This document shows, piece after piece, positions 11,770 through 23,984 of a stretch of 64,000 nt of DNA; within the stretch, counting starts at the first letter, position 1; every line of letters begins with the position of its first letter. The notes under the pieces are model-generated. The model was not told the origin of the DNA, ran no database searches, and saw nothing but the letters and a program-made list of their open reading frames with translations. The stretch spans positions 1 to 64,000 of the forward strand of contig JAGVSM010004242.1 of assembly GCA_022494885.1 (NCBI GenBank). Direction: 5' to 3'. Source of the DNA: Micrasema longulum (Eukaryota > Arthropoda > Insecta > Trichoptera > Brachycentridae). Made by a program: the position numbers and the translations under genes.

Positions 11770-11990
11770 ATTTACCTATCTATACACGTCATCTCGTTTT
11801 CTAAGGTTAAACATTTTCCGTAGAAGGATTATGTGGTCCACGCGATTGAATGCCTTCTCAAAGTCAGTGTAGACCACATCCACCTTTTCACGTTTATTCA
11901 TACAACAAAGTACAATGTTTGTAAACTAAATTAGGTAAGACGCGGTTGATTTACTTTTGAGAAAACCATATTGAGGATTTTAAACACAAA
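11770..11990 (-). mobile_element. LINE RT fragment with motif A
   Basis: On the minus strand the blocks QYGFLKSKSTAS, CMNKREKVDVVYTDFEKAFN and RVDHIILLRKMF follow one another, with one stop between the first two. They match RT blocks 2-3 of non-LTR elements, where TDFEKAFDRVDH carries the first catalytic aspartate (about 11835-11876). The GF-KS-ST block is separated from it by the expected distance. Upstream and downstream RT blocks are not found. Confidence 0.8.
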
Positions 11991-13759
11991 TAACCTTTAC
12001 ATTTGGATATTGTTATTTTTCTCATTTTAAAAAATATTTATTTAACGCTGGTCGCTAGTATTTATCTAAAAATTTAAGTAAATGATGCTTCGTATCTTAA
12101 AAAAGCGGGATTGTCGGAGGACCACAGGTTTAACGTGATGATGTTAAAGAGCGCGCCTCCTATCAAACAGCCCAATACTTTACGGATGTGGGCTTGGAGG
12201 GGGATATTTAGCCAAATGATCATTTTTGACTTCCACACAGTAGCCAGGCTTTTTCATGACCTGGGCTTGGAGGGCAAGAACTAATTCACGGGGACCCGTC
12301 ACAATAGAAAACCGGTCACAGTTAGTTCAGGAGTTTATATAATTCTGACCACCACTTCAATAAAAAAGTAAACGATCAAGAAAAAAATCTGTTTTTAACT
12401 TAGAGTATAAGATGTATATACTCAAAGGTTTTTAAAATATGCTTTATAATAAAGTCATTTACTCACAACTTTTTAGTATATTATTATTCTAAAAATGATT
12501 GATTGTGTCTGTCACGTACGGACTCGTTTGACATGTATCGCGCCAATCCACTTGTTTGGTAAAGTTAGGGCGGGTGGAAACTTATTAATTATTTTCTTTT
12601 TTGGTTTAATTTATTTAGTTTCTACTTCCAGGTGAAAATTTCACTTAAAAATACGAATGAAGATTAGTCGGCCTCATGGACTTTTTCATGATTTTACTTG
12701 CCGATTTATAAATGAAATAATTGAAATAATAATTCTGCCCGATGTTTTTTATGGTGCCATGCTATGTTGAACGATCGACTATATTGGCGGATAGGAATTT
12801 GACCTTTATTTCTCTACTAAATCTGACTCCTTTTTGTGTGTAACAATTTGTCCTTTAACGCTGGGGTTGAGGTGATTCGAAACTACAGAAATACACATGC
12901 GTTTTAAATCAACAGAGACAACGTCCTACAAAGTTGGCAGTTGCTTTGGTTTTATGTGTAATTTAATAACTGTCAACGCGTTTACATACGTAACGCGCTG
13001 TCAAATATTTTTGGGTTCTATTTATAAGCCCAGTTGGAATTCAAATTTATTTTATTTAATAGGGTTATAAATAGTATTGAATAAAAAAATCCGTAAACAC
13101 GATGTAATTGTCTATTTACGTTGTGCTAACACAGACTAATCTGTAAATGTTTTTTTTTTCAGTAAAAATATAGTGAACTGTTGTTATATTTTAAAATAAA
13201 TAGTATTTGACTTTTTAATTACGAAAATTATAAATAAATGATATCAGTATGTTTGTTATATAAAATATAATTATTTGTGGTCTATGTTTTTAATATTGGT
13301 TCAATATACGGTTGTGATCTGCTAAAAAATCTTAGGTTTATTCTTTTGTTTTACAAACTTTACTTCAATGTTTAAGTAGAATATTTGCCTGTAATTTTGC
13401 TAATGTGATTTTATTAATATATTATAAATAAATAAATGACAACAAGGAAAGTTCCGGAATCGGTTTCAGTAAGATCACAATAATTTATAAAAGTTTATCG
13501 TAATTTTAATCGTTGTAATAAAGTACTTAATTTGAGCCGTAAATTAGAAATGTTAAAAGATTTTTTTAATTTTAAGTAATCTGCAGACATTCCGTTTAAT
13601 AAACAGGAAACTATGAAATTATGAAAAAAAAAAAGACATATTTTTAATTCATTTAATTTGAAAATAACCGAGAATCACTATTTACCAATATTAATCAATC
13701 AACGAATGTATTATTTACAACCAAGGGATAAGTTTCAATATATATATAACCTTATATCA
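11991..13759. other. Unassigned stretch with a GC-richer block
   Basis: 12100-12350 is clearly less AT-rich than its surroundings and repeats GGGCTTGGAGGG twice (near 12190 and 12265). Its translations on both strands show no family I know. Near 12520-12590 there is another CG-containing block (CGCGCCAAT). The rest is AT-rich with no signal. Confidence 0.35.
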
Positions 13760-13935
13760 CTCTCCATGGTGTAGTGGTTAAGACGCTTGACTCACGCACA
13801 GAAAGTTCCGGGTTCGAATCCCTGTGAGAATACGAAAAATCAAAATGTGATTTTTCTCAAGCCTGGGTATTCTGTGCTAGAATTCACCGCTTTAATTGGG
13901 GCTTTTAGCCTGTTGTGGTGTATTTAAAAATATAT
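13760..13935 (+). mobile_element. SINE-B copy with intact pol III boxes
   Basis: The tRNA-like head has a good A box (TGGTGTAGTGG, 13767-13777) and a perfect B box (GGTTCGAATCC, 13811-13821). It is followed by a body with TGATTTTTCTCAAGCCTGG, ATTCACCGC and GGGGCTTTTAGCC-like sequence. The body matches, in reverse, the copies at 27.4 and 31.9 kb. The head does not fold as a normal tRNA with a CCA-ready acceptor and is joined to SINE body sequence, so it is not called a tRNA gene. Confidence 0.85.
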
Positions 13936-14187
13936 TTAACAGATGGCAGAAAAAATAGCTTTCTGAAAAATTAGTGCTCTTAAAGTGATTACCCACGAAA
14001 ACAGGGCTATAAAAATAGTCAAAATTTATTATTATTATTATTAAACAGAAATAAGTGAATTCTTGGTTGATTGATTTATGAGTGGATTTCCTATTTTAAA
14101 GTGAATGAACAGTAAAAAAAATATATTCGTAAAAAATTTAATGTTTAAAAATCGGTAGAATTTCGTTAGAATTCGATCTCATATCAG

Positions 14188-14290
14188 TTTTTGGAGAAAA
14201 ATCACATAAAATTTTGTGTTCTCACCAGAGATTGAACCCGTAACCTTCCGCGCGTCTCTTAAGCGTCTTAACCATTACACCATGTCAGGA
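14188..14290 (-). mobile_element. SINE-B copy, truncated
   Basis: Reversed SINE-B head: CCATTACACCATG is the A-box region (about 14271-14284) and ATTGAACCCG the B box with one change. Only a short part of the body (ATCACATAAAATTTTGTG) remains. It lies about 250 bp from the SINE-B copy at 13760 and faces it. Confidence 0.75.
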
Positions 14291-14404
14291 TATTTTTTAA
14301 TGTATTATAACTGTGTGGTTTTGGGAGCGTTATTCGAAGTGATAGATTTTTTTAAAAATGTATTTTTTTTAAATATATGTATTTATGTTTTTATGATTGA
14401 CCGA

Positions 14405-14546
14405 AATATTTCAATTTGGGGGGCATTGTCAATAGTTGCAAATAACTCACTACTAGAAAATGGGAACCAAGTTATAAAAGAGCGGGGCGCGAAGCTTGAA
14501 CCTCTGATCCGTGGGCCACGACACTAGCTACGAGACCACAACCCGA
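14405..14546 (-). mobile_element. SINE-C copy
   Basis: On the plus strand the copy starts with TTTCAATTTGGGG and GCAAATAACTCACTACTAG and ends with CTAGCTACGAGACCACAACC. It matches the reverse of the plus-strand copy at 43636-43795. Its head is tRNA-like (GTGGTC-CGTGGCTAGTG in the consensus). The B-box region (AAGCTTGAACCTC) is degenerate. Confidence 0.75.
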
Positions 14547-15462
14547 TTCGTTATTATATTCAAATTGCTCCTTACAGAAAAAAGTTAATTTCTCTGGGAC
14601 CAAGATTTTAATTAATCAACTGAGGCCCGCAAGGCCAAAAAAACGAAGCCCGAAGGGCCGAATTTCTTAGCATGGAGTCGGCAATAGCTGACTGTTACCG
14701 GCTAGTAACTTTTTATAAACGTAACAAAAATAACGTCAAATTTAGACGCTCACGCCTAATACTGTTTTTTCTACTAACTTTATTGTAAGATTACGCAGTT
14801 ATCTTTGCATTAGAGAACAGATTTCTTCCAAATGGCTCAAACGAAATACTTTTAAGCGTTTTATGGTAAAAGCGAGTGTTACTTCACTCCGCGCGAAGGT
14901 ATCAGATTTTGATAAAAAGTTAAAAACACACATCAAGATAAATGTGTCTCAAAAGCACCTACACATTTTTTTTTACTTGCAATAAAAATAAAACTTTACG
15001 AGCTAAGATAGAAAATTACCCAGTACTTTGAATAAATCCAAATAAGCTTGTAAACATTTTCTGTTTCTTTTATGATCTTTTTTAAAAATACAAGGAAAAC
15101 AATTTTTGCTATTTTTACACATGTTTACAAATTATGCCAATAAAATTGTTTTATTTACTCAATTAGCCAAATGACTAGTTCCCGAATGAAGCATAAAAAT
15201 ATATGATTTTCTCACTTACATATCGGCACTTTTTACATGTTATATATATAACCCACAAAACGCGAATTTACAGGAAACGGATGTAAATATATTTTTGTAT
15301 GGTGTATATCGAAATATACCCCGATTTTCAAAAAAAAAAGTAGAAATACTTATTCTTACATCTTGTTTTATATACGCTAACAATAAACTATAAATGTTCT
15401 GTGGTTTTTATAAACAATGCAGATACCAAATTATACTTCAGAAAAATGTCTTATTTTTATGA
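14547..15462. other. AT-rich stretch with a small GC-rich patch
   Basis: 14622-14665 holds CCCGCAAGGCC followed by GAAGCCCGAAGGGCC, two small complementary blocks that could pair (GGCC, CGAAG/CTTCG-like). No gene is recognised. Confidence 0.35.
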
Positions 15463-17155
15463 AAAATTATAACTGAACTAAACTCACTAAAATCGCCAGG
15501 TATAGACTCAATAAGAATTCGGGATTTAAAATATGTAAAGAAAAATATCAGCCACTTGCTTTGTAAAATAATAAATGTGTGTCTAGAAAAGGGGATTTAT
15601 CCTGATTGTCTAAAAATATCTATAATAAGGCCTATTTACAAAGGAAACTCTCACTTGGAATACTGTAACCATAGACCTATCTCTATATTGACTTGTATAA
15701 ATAAAATATTTGAAACATTCTTGGTTCAAAACATAACAAAATATCTTGATAGGAATTTAATAAACAGTATGGGTTTCAAAAAAGGAAAAACACAACACAG
15801 TTATTGTCTGACTTTGCAAACAATATAAACCAAGCCTCAAATACTCGTAACAAAAAACACGTGATTGTTATATTCGTCGATTATGCTAAAGCCTTCGACA
15901 CCTTAGATCATTCTCGCCTTGTAGAATGTTTGGACGATGCTGGGATCAGAGGAAAGTATAAAGAACTACTCGCTAACTATCTCAATAATCGAAATATAAT
16001 TGTGAAAATACAAGACATATTCAGCAAAAAAGTACAAGTAAAAACGGGAGTAGCCCAAGGGTCAGTAATTGGTCCCCTAGAATACCTGATATACTGTAAC
16101 TCTATGGCAAATGTCATACAACACTCACTGTGCTATCAGTTTGCAGATGATACGGCAGTTGTTGCTATTGGAGACTCACAAATAGACGCGCAGCAAAAAC
16201 TGCAATCGGATTTTAATCAAGTTTTAAGATGGTCACATGATTATAGCCTAACAATAAATATGAAAAAAACGAAAGCGTTACACATTTTGTTAATAAATTA
16301 TTGTAATACAAAAGAATATTTATTAATATATGCACACACTCACGAATGCTTGCATATCAATCTACAAGACTGCAAATGCACAAAAATAGATCACGTATCA
16401 AAATATAAGTATTTAGGTATTATTATAGATTCCACTTTTAATTGGGAAGAACAGATAAAAACAGTTTGCAATAAGCTAAGAGTTTGCCTACTTAACATGT
16501 ACCATTTAAAACCATACATATCATACCCAGTGCTGAGACTAGTTTACTTGGGGCTAGTTGACCCAATTATTCAATATGGATTAAGAATATGGGGACTAAG
16601 TTTTAAATCTTATACGGATTGAGTCTTGAACTTACAGGTACAAATTTTAAAAATCATCGTACCTGTAAAAATAAAGAATGAGGCAAAAGACAACAATAAA
16701 ATATTATTTGATTTTGTTAACGTTTTGCCAATTAACAAACAGTGTCAGTATAAGATAATGACATATCATTTCCTCGATTGCAATTTTAAATCCAAAATAA
16801 ACCACCAGATCATGACCCGACAAGTATCGGCACAGCAGCTGATAGTACCACGACAGAAAAACTACTATGGTGACAGAACGATGGGTAGTGTAGTACCAAA
16901 ACTGTACAATTTAATACCAGTTAAAAATCGTTAAGAAAAAAACCTAATTTTATTTTAAAAAATAGTCAAAAAATAATTAAACAGCAAGTGAAACTTAAGT
17001 GAATATTTATATTTTATTTTTTAATTATTATTAAACTATGTACTTACTTATAATTTTTTTTAAAAAAATGTAATGTAACCCGCAGACAAGCTTCGGCTTT
17101 GCGGGAACAAAAATACATTTATGTATGTTACTTATTTGTTAAAATGAATAAAACT
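15463..17155 (+). mobile_element. Best-preserved LINE: 5'-truncated ORF2 with RT core
   Basis: The open frame from 15463 starts in the RT fingers (SLKSPGIDSIRIRDL, CLEKGIYPDCLK, YKGNSHLEYCNHRPISIL). A frameshift near 15800 moves reading to the frame used from 15804 on. That frame gives motif A FVDYAKAFDTLDH (about 15876-15912), motif B GVAQGSVIGP (about 16047-16080), the catalytic box FADD (16140-16151), SLTINMKKTKA and KYLGIIID. A TGA stop at 16620-16622 is followed in the same frame by about 100 more codons, including VPRQKNYYGDR and LYNLIPV, ending at 16934. This fits a Jockey/CR1-like element lacking its endonuclease and ORF1. The 3' UTR has a CCCGCA/TTGCGGG hairpin near 17080-17105 and an AT-rich tail. 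The low number of lesions suggests it is among the youngest LINEs here. Confidence 0.9.
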
Positions 17156-19149
17156 TTTTTTTTAAAATATCGTATTCGATATTATGCTACGTAAAAGACG
17201 TTAAGTAAAATATCGCACAAATGACATACGATATTTTTCATCGAGGTTTATTGGAAAAATATTATTGAATTTGCCATATACGGTAATTGTGTGATACTTA
17301 AATAAAAACATTGTAAATAATCAAAAGTGGCACTTACAATAGTATACGTTGTTATTTTGTGTATCATAACAAATGTGAACAAATCATACAGAAATCAAAC
17401 AAATATAAAATAAATGTAAAATAACTTTATAAAAATCATTTTTCTGTATTTCGTACAAAAATGTGTTTTGATTATTATACAAACAGATCTGTTGTTGGGG
17501 TTTAAATTGTAGATAGTGTTCATTTTGTTTTTAAAGCTTTTTTTTTTTTATTCTTTAATGAGCTCAAATATTTTATTTATTATTTCGAACAAAAAAGAAT
17601 AACACAAAATAAAATAAAAAACAATGGACGTTGCGGACGTTCAACCACTCTGGAGAACATAATTGTTACCGACACTTACGCCGCTTCTAGTCATCTCTTT
17701 CGTCCCACAAATATTATCGCAAGGATTCATACAATAGTATTATTTGTAAAAAAACACGAGATACGATCATATTTGTTCAAAAAAACGTTACAAATTGCAA
17801 AATATTTTATTATTCTTCCTTTGAACCAAACGAAATACAGACCAAGTACATTAATAACTCTAATTCGTCGATTTGTAGGTTGCGATATTTTACGTTGGAG
17901 AGGTTGATATACTGTCAATCAATCAAAAAGGCATTGCCATTATAAAAAAAATAATAATCTCAAATGCTTTCAATGATAATTGACTAAAATATAGATTTAA
18001 TATATAAAGTGTCCATGAAATGTGAAGAAAAGTTTTTGAAATAACGCTTCCGAAAAATGAAGTACTAGGCACAATTGGTAAAGATAGACACTTGTTGAAG
18101 ACAAATTCATAAAGTTCACTGTTAAGTATTTAGGTTTCACAGAAATCCTCAAAACTATTCAATTTGAAATGAATGGTATAAGAGCATAAACAAAATATGA
18201 TGAGCCCGCCGAGCATAAATTGCTCAAATTAAAGAAGATAAAAACTAAATACCAGATGGTCTGTTTTGCTGCAAACCAATCCCAGAAATTGAAACTACCA
18301 ACAAATAATAATGATAGAAATACTATTTTATTTTATAATTTAAAGAAGCGTATGCCATTCGTATGAAAAGTTTTTAATAAAATAATTAATTACAATATGA
18401 AATATGAAGCAACTTCGAGGAAAAATATTTTTTACATATTTTCAGAAAAATCCAAATTACCTTTATTTCTTTATACTGGCTATATACATATGGCTGATAC
18501 TGGCTGGATTCTGTAAAGGTAAATATTGGTTCATTAGAGTTCGATCAGGTTAAACGTAAAAGCAACACGTGCCATAGTTCTTCTCAGATTGGCATCCTTA
18601 GCGTAAAATAACTTAAGTTATAGGTGGAAAATCAAGGGAAATCTTTATCAAAGCCAAAACTTCAAATTACGTGCTATCCGAACTTGTTATCCATTTCCTC
18701 TTTTCAAAGAACCTAACAATACTGCTTAATAATCCGTTTTATCCACAAAATTTGCAGAAATTAATTATTATACAAGGGTTCTGCTGTTAAAGAGATAATT
18801 TAAATTTAATTTCTCAGAAATGGGATAATCAGGTTCACTTTAATGTAAATCCTTTTGTCTAGATCAATTATAAAATAACTACGGTCTATTTTTTTCCCAA
18901 AACAAGGGTTTTCTGAGATATATTCATATATTTAATGCAACATAAGTATTTCAATAAATACAGGATAAGACAAAGTTGTAAAATGGAATACGAAATACTA
19001 AGTATTTACAGAGAAAATTGACTTTTTTATATTCATGCGTGATTTTTTGGTTTGAGTGGTATATAAGACTAATGTCACTTGCGTGAAAACTGAATGCTTT
19101 ACTACAAATTATAATCCTCATCTATCGCTAAAAATTATGTCATGTATCC
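17156..19149. other. AT-rich stretch, nothing recognised
   Basis: Short frames only. 17620-17720 is less AT-rich but translates to nothing known and matches no other repeat in the window. Confidence 0.4.
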
Positions 19150-19412
19150 AAAAGGACAGGAACGTATTAAGTTGCTTAGATTAAGATGGGCAGGACATGT
19201 ACAGCGAATGCCTGATTCATGCTTTAATAAAATAATAATGAGCGGACACCCGGGTGGAAGGAGATAAATGAAAAGACCCAGGCTGGGTTAGGAAGATGAA
19301 GTGAGAAAGGATGCAGCACAGTTTCTCCAAGCGAAGAATGGGAAGATGATGGCTGAGGAAAGACAGAGTTGGAGGCGGTTGCGGGAGGCCAAAGCTCGAT
19401 ATGGGCTGTAGC
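19150..19412 (+). mobile_element. LINE ORF2 C-terminal fragment
   Basis: A single plus-strand frame with two stops reads RIKLLRLRWAGHVQRMPD, MSGHPGGRR, then EDEVRKDAAQFLQAKNG and EERQSWRRLREAKARYGL before its stop. The W-AGHVQRM box and the closing R-x-x-W-R-R-L-x-E-A are standard C-terminal blocks of non-LTR ORF2 proteins. No RT core is attached, so it is 5' truncated. Its GC content is well above the flanks, which fits a recent insertion. Confidence 0.85.
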
Positions 19413-19593
19413 GCAATCGGAGAGATATTCAAAATGTCATTTTTTTGGTTACAATCTTCAAATTATGCATTAAAGTAAAACAAAAAACAACACAAAAGTG
19501 TTTGTTAAATATTATTCACGCAAATGTGTATAAAAAAATACTTCCCGTTTGTTAAAAGTATTTTTTTTTTTTGAAAAACTAGAACAAAATCTG

Positions 19594-19935
19594 GAACGTT
19601 CACACCACGTGTGTTAATTAGTAATTGATTAATAATAGTGGTTGTTAGAATTAAATAACTAAAACAAACAAGAGCGAAAAAACCTAGCTATCTTACACTC
19701 ACGTCACGGCGTATAATTAAGTAAAAAAACTATGTAATCAAACGCGTTGCGACTAGTGCCGAAAGCACACGCCCGGCTCGCTTGTGGTTGGCTGGAACGC
19801 CTGGAACATCCCTCCCGCGCGTAATGTCCCATCCCGATTTCCATTATAAAAGTTGAAGAAACAAAAACAGAAACGGGTTTCAAAAAACGTGCAGAGTTTT
19901 AGCAGTTGCGGAAGCAGAAGCAGAGGTCTGTTGCA
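19594..19935 (+). promoter_or_regulatory. Candidate promoter with heat-shock element, E-box and TATA box
   Basis: GAACGTTC at 19594-19601 fits the heat-shock element pattern GAAnnTTC. CACGTG at 19606-19611 is a perfect E-box. Two GGAAC blocks ten bases apart (about 19793-19807) could be a gapped heat-shock element. TATAAAAG lies at 19845-19852, with TTTCAAA about 30 bases downstream at a plausible start site (near 19879). The following 55 bases are purine-rich, and AG/GTCTGT near 19925 is a weak splice donor. Known insect heat-shock genes combine these elements, and some have an intron in the 5' UTR. No coding sequence follows that I can recognise, so the gene is unknown; it could also be a remnant or an enhancer. 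Confidence 0.45.
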
Positions 19936-20639
19936 TCACTATTAATTACAATCTTGAAACAAGTTGACGTTTCTTACTTTAATCAATTTAGTATTAACTG
20001 TTCCTCATATAAAACTATGCATATGGTTTTCAGATATACAAAGCAGTTTAATTTGTAAATATGTTATACTCCAACAAAAAAAAAGTTATTCTCACAAAAT
20101 AGCACTAAAAAATTGGTTTGAGTACAATAAAGTGAACTCCCACTGAAAATAAATTTTAACTCTTCGTTCAACATAGATTTTGTAGAGTTTTTGAAATTAT
20201 AATTTTTTAATTATGATTATTTATTTGGGAGTATAAAAACAGTTTTGACATTTATTGTATACCAAAAATAAGAATATATAGAAAATAATATTATAAAAAA
20301 ATCAAAATAAATGTTCACACCTTTGTAAGCACATTAAACGTATTAAAATAAAAGTAATTAAAAAATGTTGGGAATAAAACAAATTGTATTTATGAAATAA
20401 AATTTAAATAAATAAATGTAAATACATTAAGTTAATAAATAAAATAATAAATAGAATAAAAAAAAAAATAAAAAAAACATTTACATAAAAAATTGTAGAA
20501 CGTACAAAACATAATAATATACATACCTACATATTGACTGACTTCTTCTAACTAAACATACGTCTTATCTATGAGGATTCTTTTATATTTCGTATAAAAG
20601 AGATGAAAAATGTCTGCGTGACCGAGGTGAACGGTAAAT
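19936..20639. other. AT-rich stretch downstream of the candidate promoter
   Basis: Very A- and T-rich with many AAATAAA-like runs. No open frame of interest. It would be intronic if the upstream promoter call is right. Confidence 0.35.
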
Positions 20640-21185
20640 AAATTGTTTGTAAAGGGTAGACTATGATATTTAAATATATTTCAAAAGAGAGGGAAAACCT
20701 TTTTGAGAAGGATTTATGTAAGTCTAGGCATTTATAGGGCTTATGACCTGTCATTGGCTGGTTTAACTGGCCACTTTACACACTGTGTAATATTTACCAT
20801 TATGCCTATGTTTGAACATCCACAATTCCTCAACTCTTCCATCTGTTGAGTTTTGTGAAGTAAGAGCTGAAACCTGTATCACGTGGGTGAGATTTATCCA
20901 GCGCAACCAAATCACCTACTAGGCAACGCCTGAAAATAATTTTCCGATTTTTATACTTCGTCTGTTACAAGGTAGTTAATGTATTAGTTAATATAATAAA
21001 TATTGTTGAATTCCAATTCTTTTACTTCTTTTTTTACAAGGTTGTTAATATATAACTAGTCAAAAATGTTTTCCCTCTCTGTTGAAATAAATTTAAATAT
21101 GAATAACTCCCTAGGGAGGAAATCCAGCCACTCTGGAAGCATTTGGACATACTCAAACATTGTAGACTGTGATGTTGTAAACAAG
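20640..21185 (+). repeat. FB dispersed repeat, copy 1
   Basis: The copy shows the family blocks in order: GTCTAGGCATTTATAGGGC near 20715, GACCTGTCATTGGCTGG, CACTTTACACACTGTGTAA, CCATCTGTTGAG near 20837, GAGCTGAAACCTG, and AGGCAACGCCTGAAAATA near 20922. It ends with AACTCCCTAGGGAGGAAATCC near 21107-21125 and TTTGGACATACTCAAAC. The last part is the reverse complement of the start of the 47.3-kb copy. No protein or pol III boxes are seen, so this looks like a non-autonomous DNA element with foldback structure. Confidence 0.75.
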
Positions 21186-21615
21186 TATAAATATGAATAA
21201 TTGATCTGTTATCACTCTTCTATACCCCCGAGTTTAAATTGCGTTTGGTGTACAGTAAAATTAGAATTTTATGAAATTTATACTTTTTTCTCTAGGTTAA
21301 GTACCTACATTTATTTCATATGAGAAATTCTATATAATTGAAGCATATTCTAACTAACTGAAGCATAATCAAATGTTATTCATAGCTTAAAAATTATAAT
21401 ACAGTTTTCTTTTTTTCTTTTTTTAAAACTCTTCATATAAAATAGGAAAGTATTAAAAATTTGTACAATCGGTGAATTGCAATTCAAAAGTGGTTTATTT
21501 TTGCCTATACAATTTATTTACAAATAATAAATATAAAAACCAAGATTCCAATTGAACAAAAACAATATTTACAAAAAAAAACGTACTTGCTATCATAATT
21601 ATTATATTGAGATTT
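21186..21615. other. AT-rich stretch, nothing recognised
   Basis: No supported feature seen. Confidence 0.4.
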
Positions 21616-21734
21616 GATGAGTTGTAAATAACTCACTATTAGAAAATGGAATCAAGTTGGGGTAGAGTGGGATTCAAATCACGGAACTTTGTTCCGTGAG
21701 TCCGAGACACTAGCCACGGGACCACAACCCGATT
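21616..21734 (-). mobile_element. SINE-C copy
   Basis: The plus strand reads AGTTGTAAATAACTCACTA, then GGGTAGAGTGGGATTCAAATC (the reversed B-box region), then CTAGCCACGGGACCACAACC. It is the closest match to the reverse of the 43.6-kb copy. ACGGAACTTTGTTCCGT forms a small hairpin in the anticodon-arm region. Confidence 0.8.
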
Positions 21735-22404
21735 TAAACATAAGTTGTGTAAATATTATACAGCTGCAAAGTAACTACTTCAACTAAATATTTTACCTTA
21801 ATATTTGATAATTAATCGTAAAATATTCCACTTACGTAGACAGGTAATAAATAATTTAATTTTAGAAATATTTTTAAAATTTTAGACTTCTAAACTGAAT
21901 TTTATATTCTAAACTTAAAATTATTTTCATCACAAAATTAATGTTCAAAAAGTTTTAGTTATTCAGTATCTAAGTTATAATGAATACACTAGCTTTGCAT
22001 ATTAATGAAATAAAACAGTGAATATTAAATATTCGTCTCTAGGTTTGAAAATCTTCTACGATGTGTTGTCAATATGAATTCCGACTTTTCTGTCAGTCGG
22101 TTTACAAATGAATATCATGTTTTTCAAACGTGTTTTTTACTGTCAATCCTTAAAATATCATTGAAAAATGACCTGACCAATGCAGAAAGTCAATTAATCA
22201 CAATATTTTCAATACCGTCTGTTCTTAAAAAAACGGCAAAGGTTAATCAAATAGCCCCAAGGTCAACTAAATTAATGGAATTCGACTTTTGAGTATTATT
22301 TATTCTTATTATATTAAAATATAATAATATGATTTCAATTTCGGTTTACTACAAACAACAAAAAAATATATTTTAAAGAATGAAAGAAAGTAGAATTGAA
22401 ACTA
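21735..22404. other. AT-rich stretch, nothing recognised
   Basis: A 72-codon plus-strand frame starts at 22074, but its translation shows no family character. Confidence 0.35.
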
Positions 22405-22665
22405 GTTGTACCCAAATTTAAGTCAAAAATCATCGAAATATTGAAAGAAGCAGATATTTAATTGTTTTTATTATTATGTGCACATTTTTTCATAAGTAAT
22501 ATTTTACATTTGTTTTATTGAACATAATTTAAATTATTGTCTTAAAGTGTAAACAATTTTAATGGTGTGTGCATGAGTCTCTTACACTAATATACAAAAA
22601 AATTAACGATATTTTGGTTCACTCTGTTTGTTTACCCAATAAAATAATTAAATGGGCCTAAAACT
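22405..22665 (+). mobile_element. LINE 3' end, same family as the 6.7-kb copy
   Basis: The last codons read PKFKSKIIEILKEADI before TAA near 22460. A 3' UTR follows with (TTA)n-like sequence, TTATTGAACATAATTTAAAT, TGGTGTGTGCATGAGTCTC and CTAATATACAAAAAAATT. Codons and UTR match the minus-strand end at 6735-6945. Only the extreme 3' end was inserted or survives. Confidence 0.8.
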
Positions 22666-23984
22666 GAAATATTTAGTTAATCATATACAGACTAAATTTT
22701 ATTTTGTTTTTCCAAAAACCTAGAAGAGTAGACAATAAAAAATTTACGTACCACAAAATGACAACAATAGTTGAAGATATGTACATTGATTGATTATTCA
22801 TAGTTCGATCTTTAAATAAAAATTAATGGATTTTATACTAATTCAGTTGTCAAATTACAATACATCTTTTAACAGAAGAACGGAAATAACAGAAGATTAA
22901 ATTCAAAATTTATCAAAAAAAGTTCACCATTACAAGCAGTAGCTTTTTTATTGATTTATCGAGCAGAAAACTGTAAAGCATTAAAATAATAAATACTTGA
23001 AAATTAACAAAAAAACACAAGAAAACTGGAATGTAAGTAGGCCTTTTGTCAATTTTGAAACAAGTTTCTGTTTATATTCATCAACCAATAAAATATTTAT
23101 ATTTGGATATGAATGGGTAGGTACTCCATTTTACATATATATGACGTTATTTGCTTGCCTTTGATCGGTTAAAAAAAATGTATTAACTAATTCGATACCC
23201 TTTTTCTTGTTATCTTTTAAATAATATAAAAAAAATAAAACAGGACACAGTAAAATAAATCTAGATGACAAGGTCAAATAAGAGTAGATTGTTTTTTATT
23301 GTATTGTATATTTTACTGTTCATATTTTTTTATATTTACGATAAAATAATGGAATTTGATTTTAATAATCAATTAAAATAAGTTAAAAGCTGGAAACAAT
23401 ATATCACAAAACGGGTAGTGCACCTCTTAAAGCTGTTCTTAATATTATTTATTTAAATATGAATGGTTCAATATTTAAAATGATTTTTTTGTAAATAAAA
23501 CAAATTACATAAATCTTTTAGAAAATAATTTCAATTTAAATCTCCTTGATTGACGACGAATACCATAAACCAGAATTTGAATTTGAAAGGATCTGTTTTT
23601 GATTTATTATTCTTTGTCCTTTTCTCGTTATAGAGGGAAAAGGGATGCGTTACTTGAGGTCAAAAATCTTTATACCAGTTCCTGTTCAGTGAATTTTGCT
23701 TACCTAAACCATTTTTGATGATTAAGGATCTATTATGCTCACTCTATCACGATCAGATAAATTATTAATACATCGTGATTTACAGGGGTTCTTTGAAAAC
23801 ATGCAAAGTGTTTTTAGACTAACTTCAAAGTTTAATTTTGTATTTTATTCAAAGTAACAAAAAAAAGTCATTTTTTAAAAACCCTCAACGTTGAATACGA
23901 AAAATCTAAAAAAAAATTTTAAAGCTCATACAGTTAACACTATTTACAAAACAAACTTTACTTAACAAATTTAGAAAGAAGAAA
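22666..23984. other. AT-rich stretch, nothing recognised
   Basis: No supported gene or shared repeat. Confidence 0.4.

Noticed and set aside
13760..13835. tRNA gene
   Set aside because: The A and B boxes are good, but the cloverleaf ends do not pair well and the head continues into a SINE body found elsewhere.
15556..16934. Host gene encoding a reverse-transcriptase-like protein
   Set aside because: Frameshift, in-frame stop, 5' truncation and a LINE-type C-terminus mark it as a retrotransposon copy.
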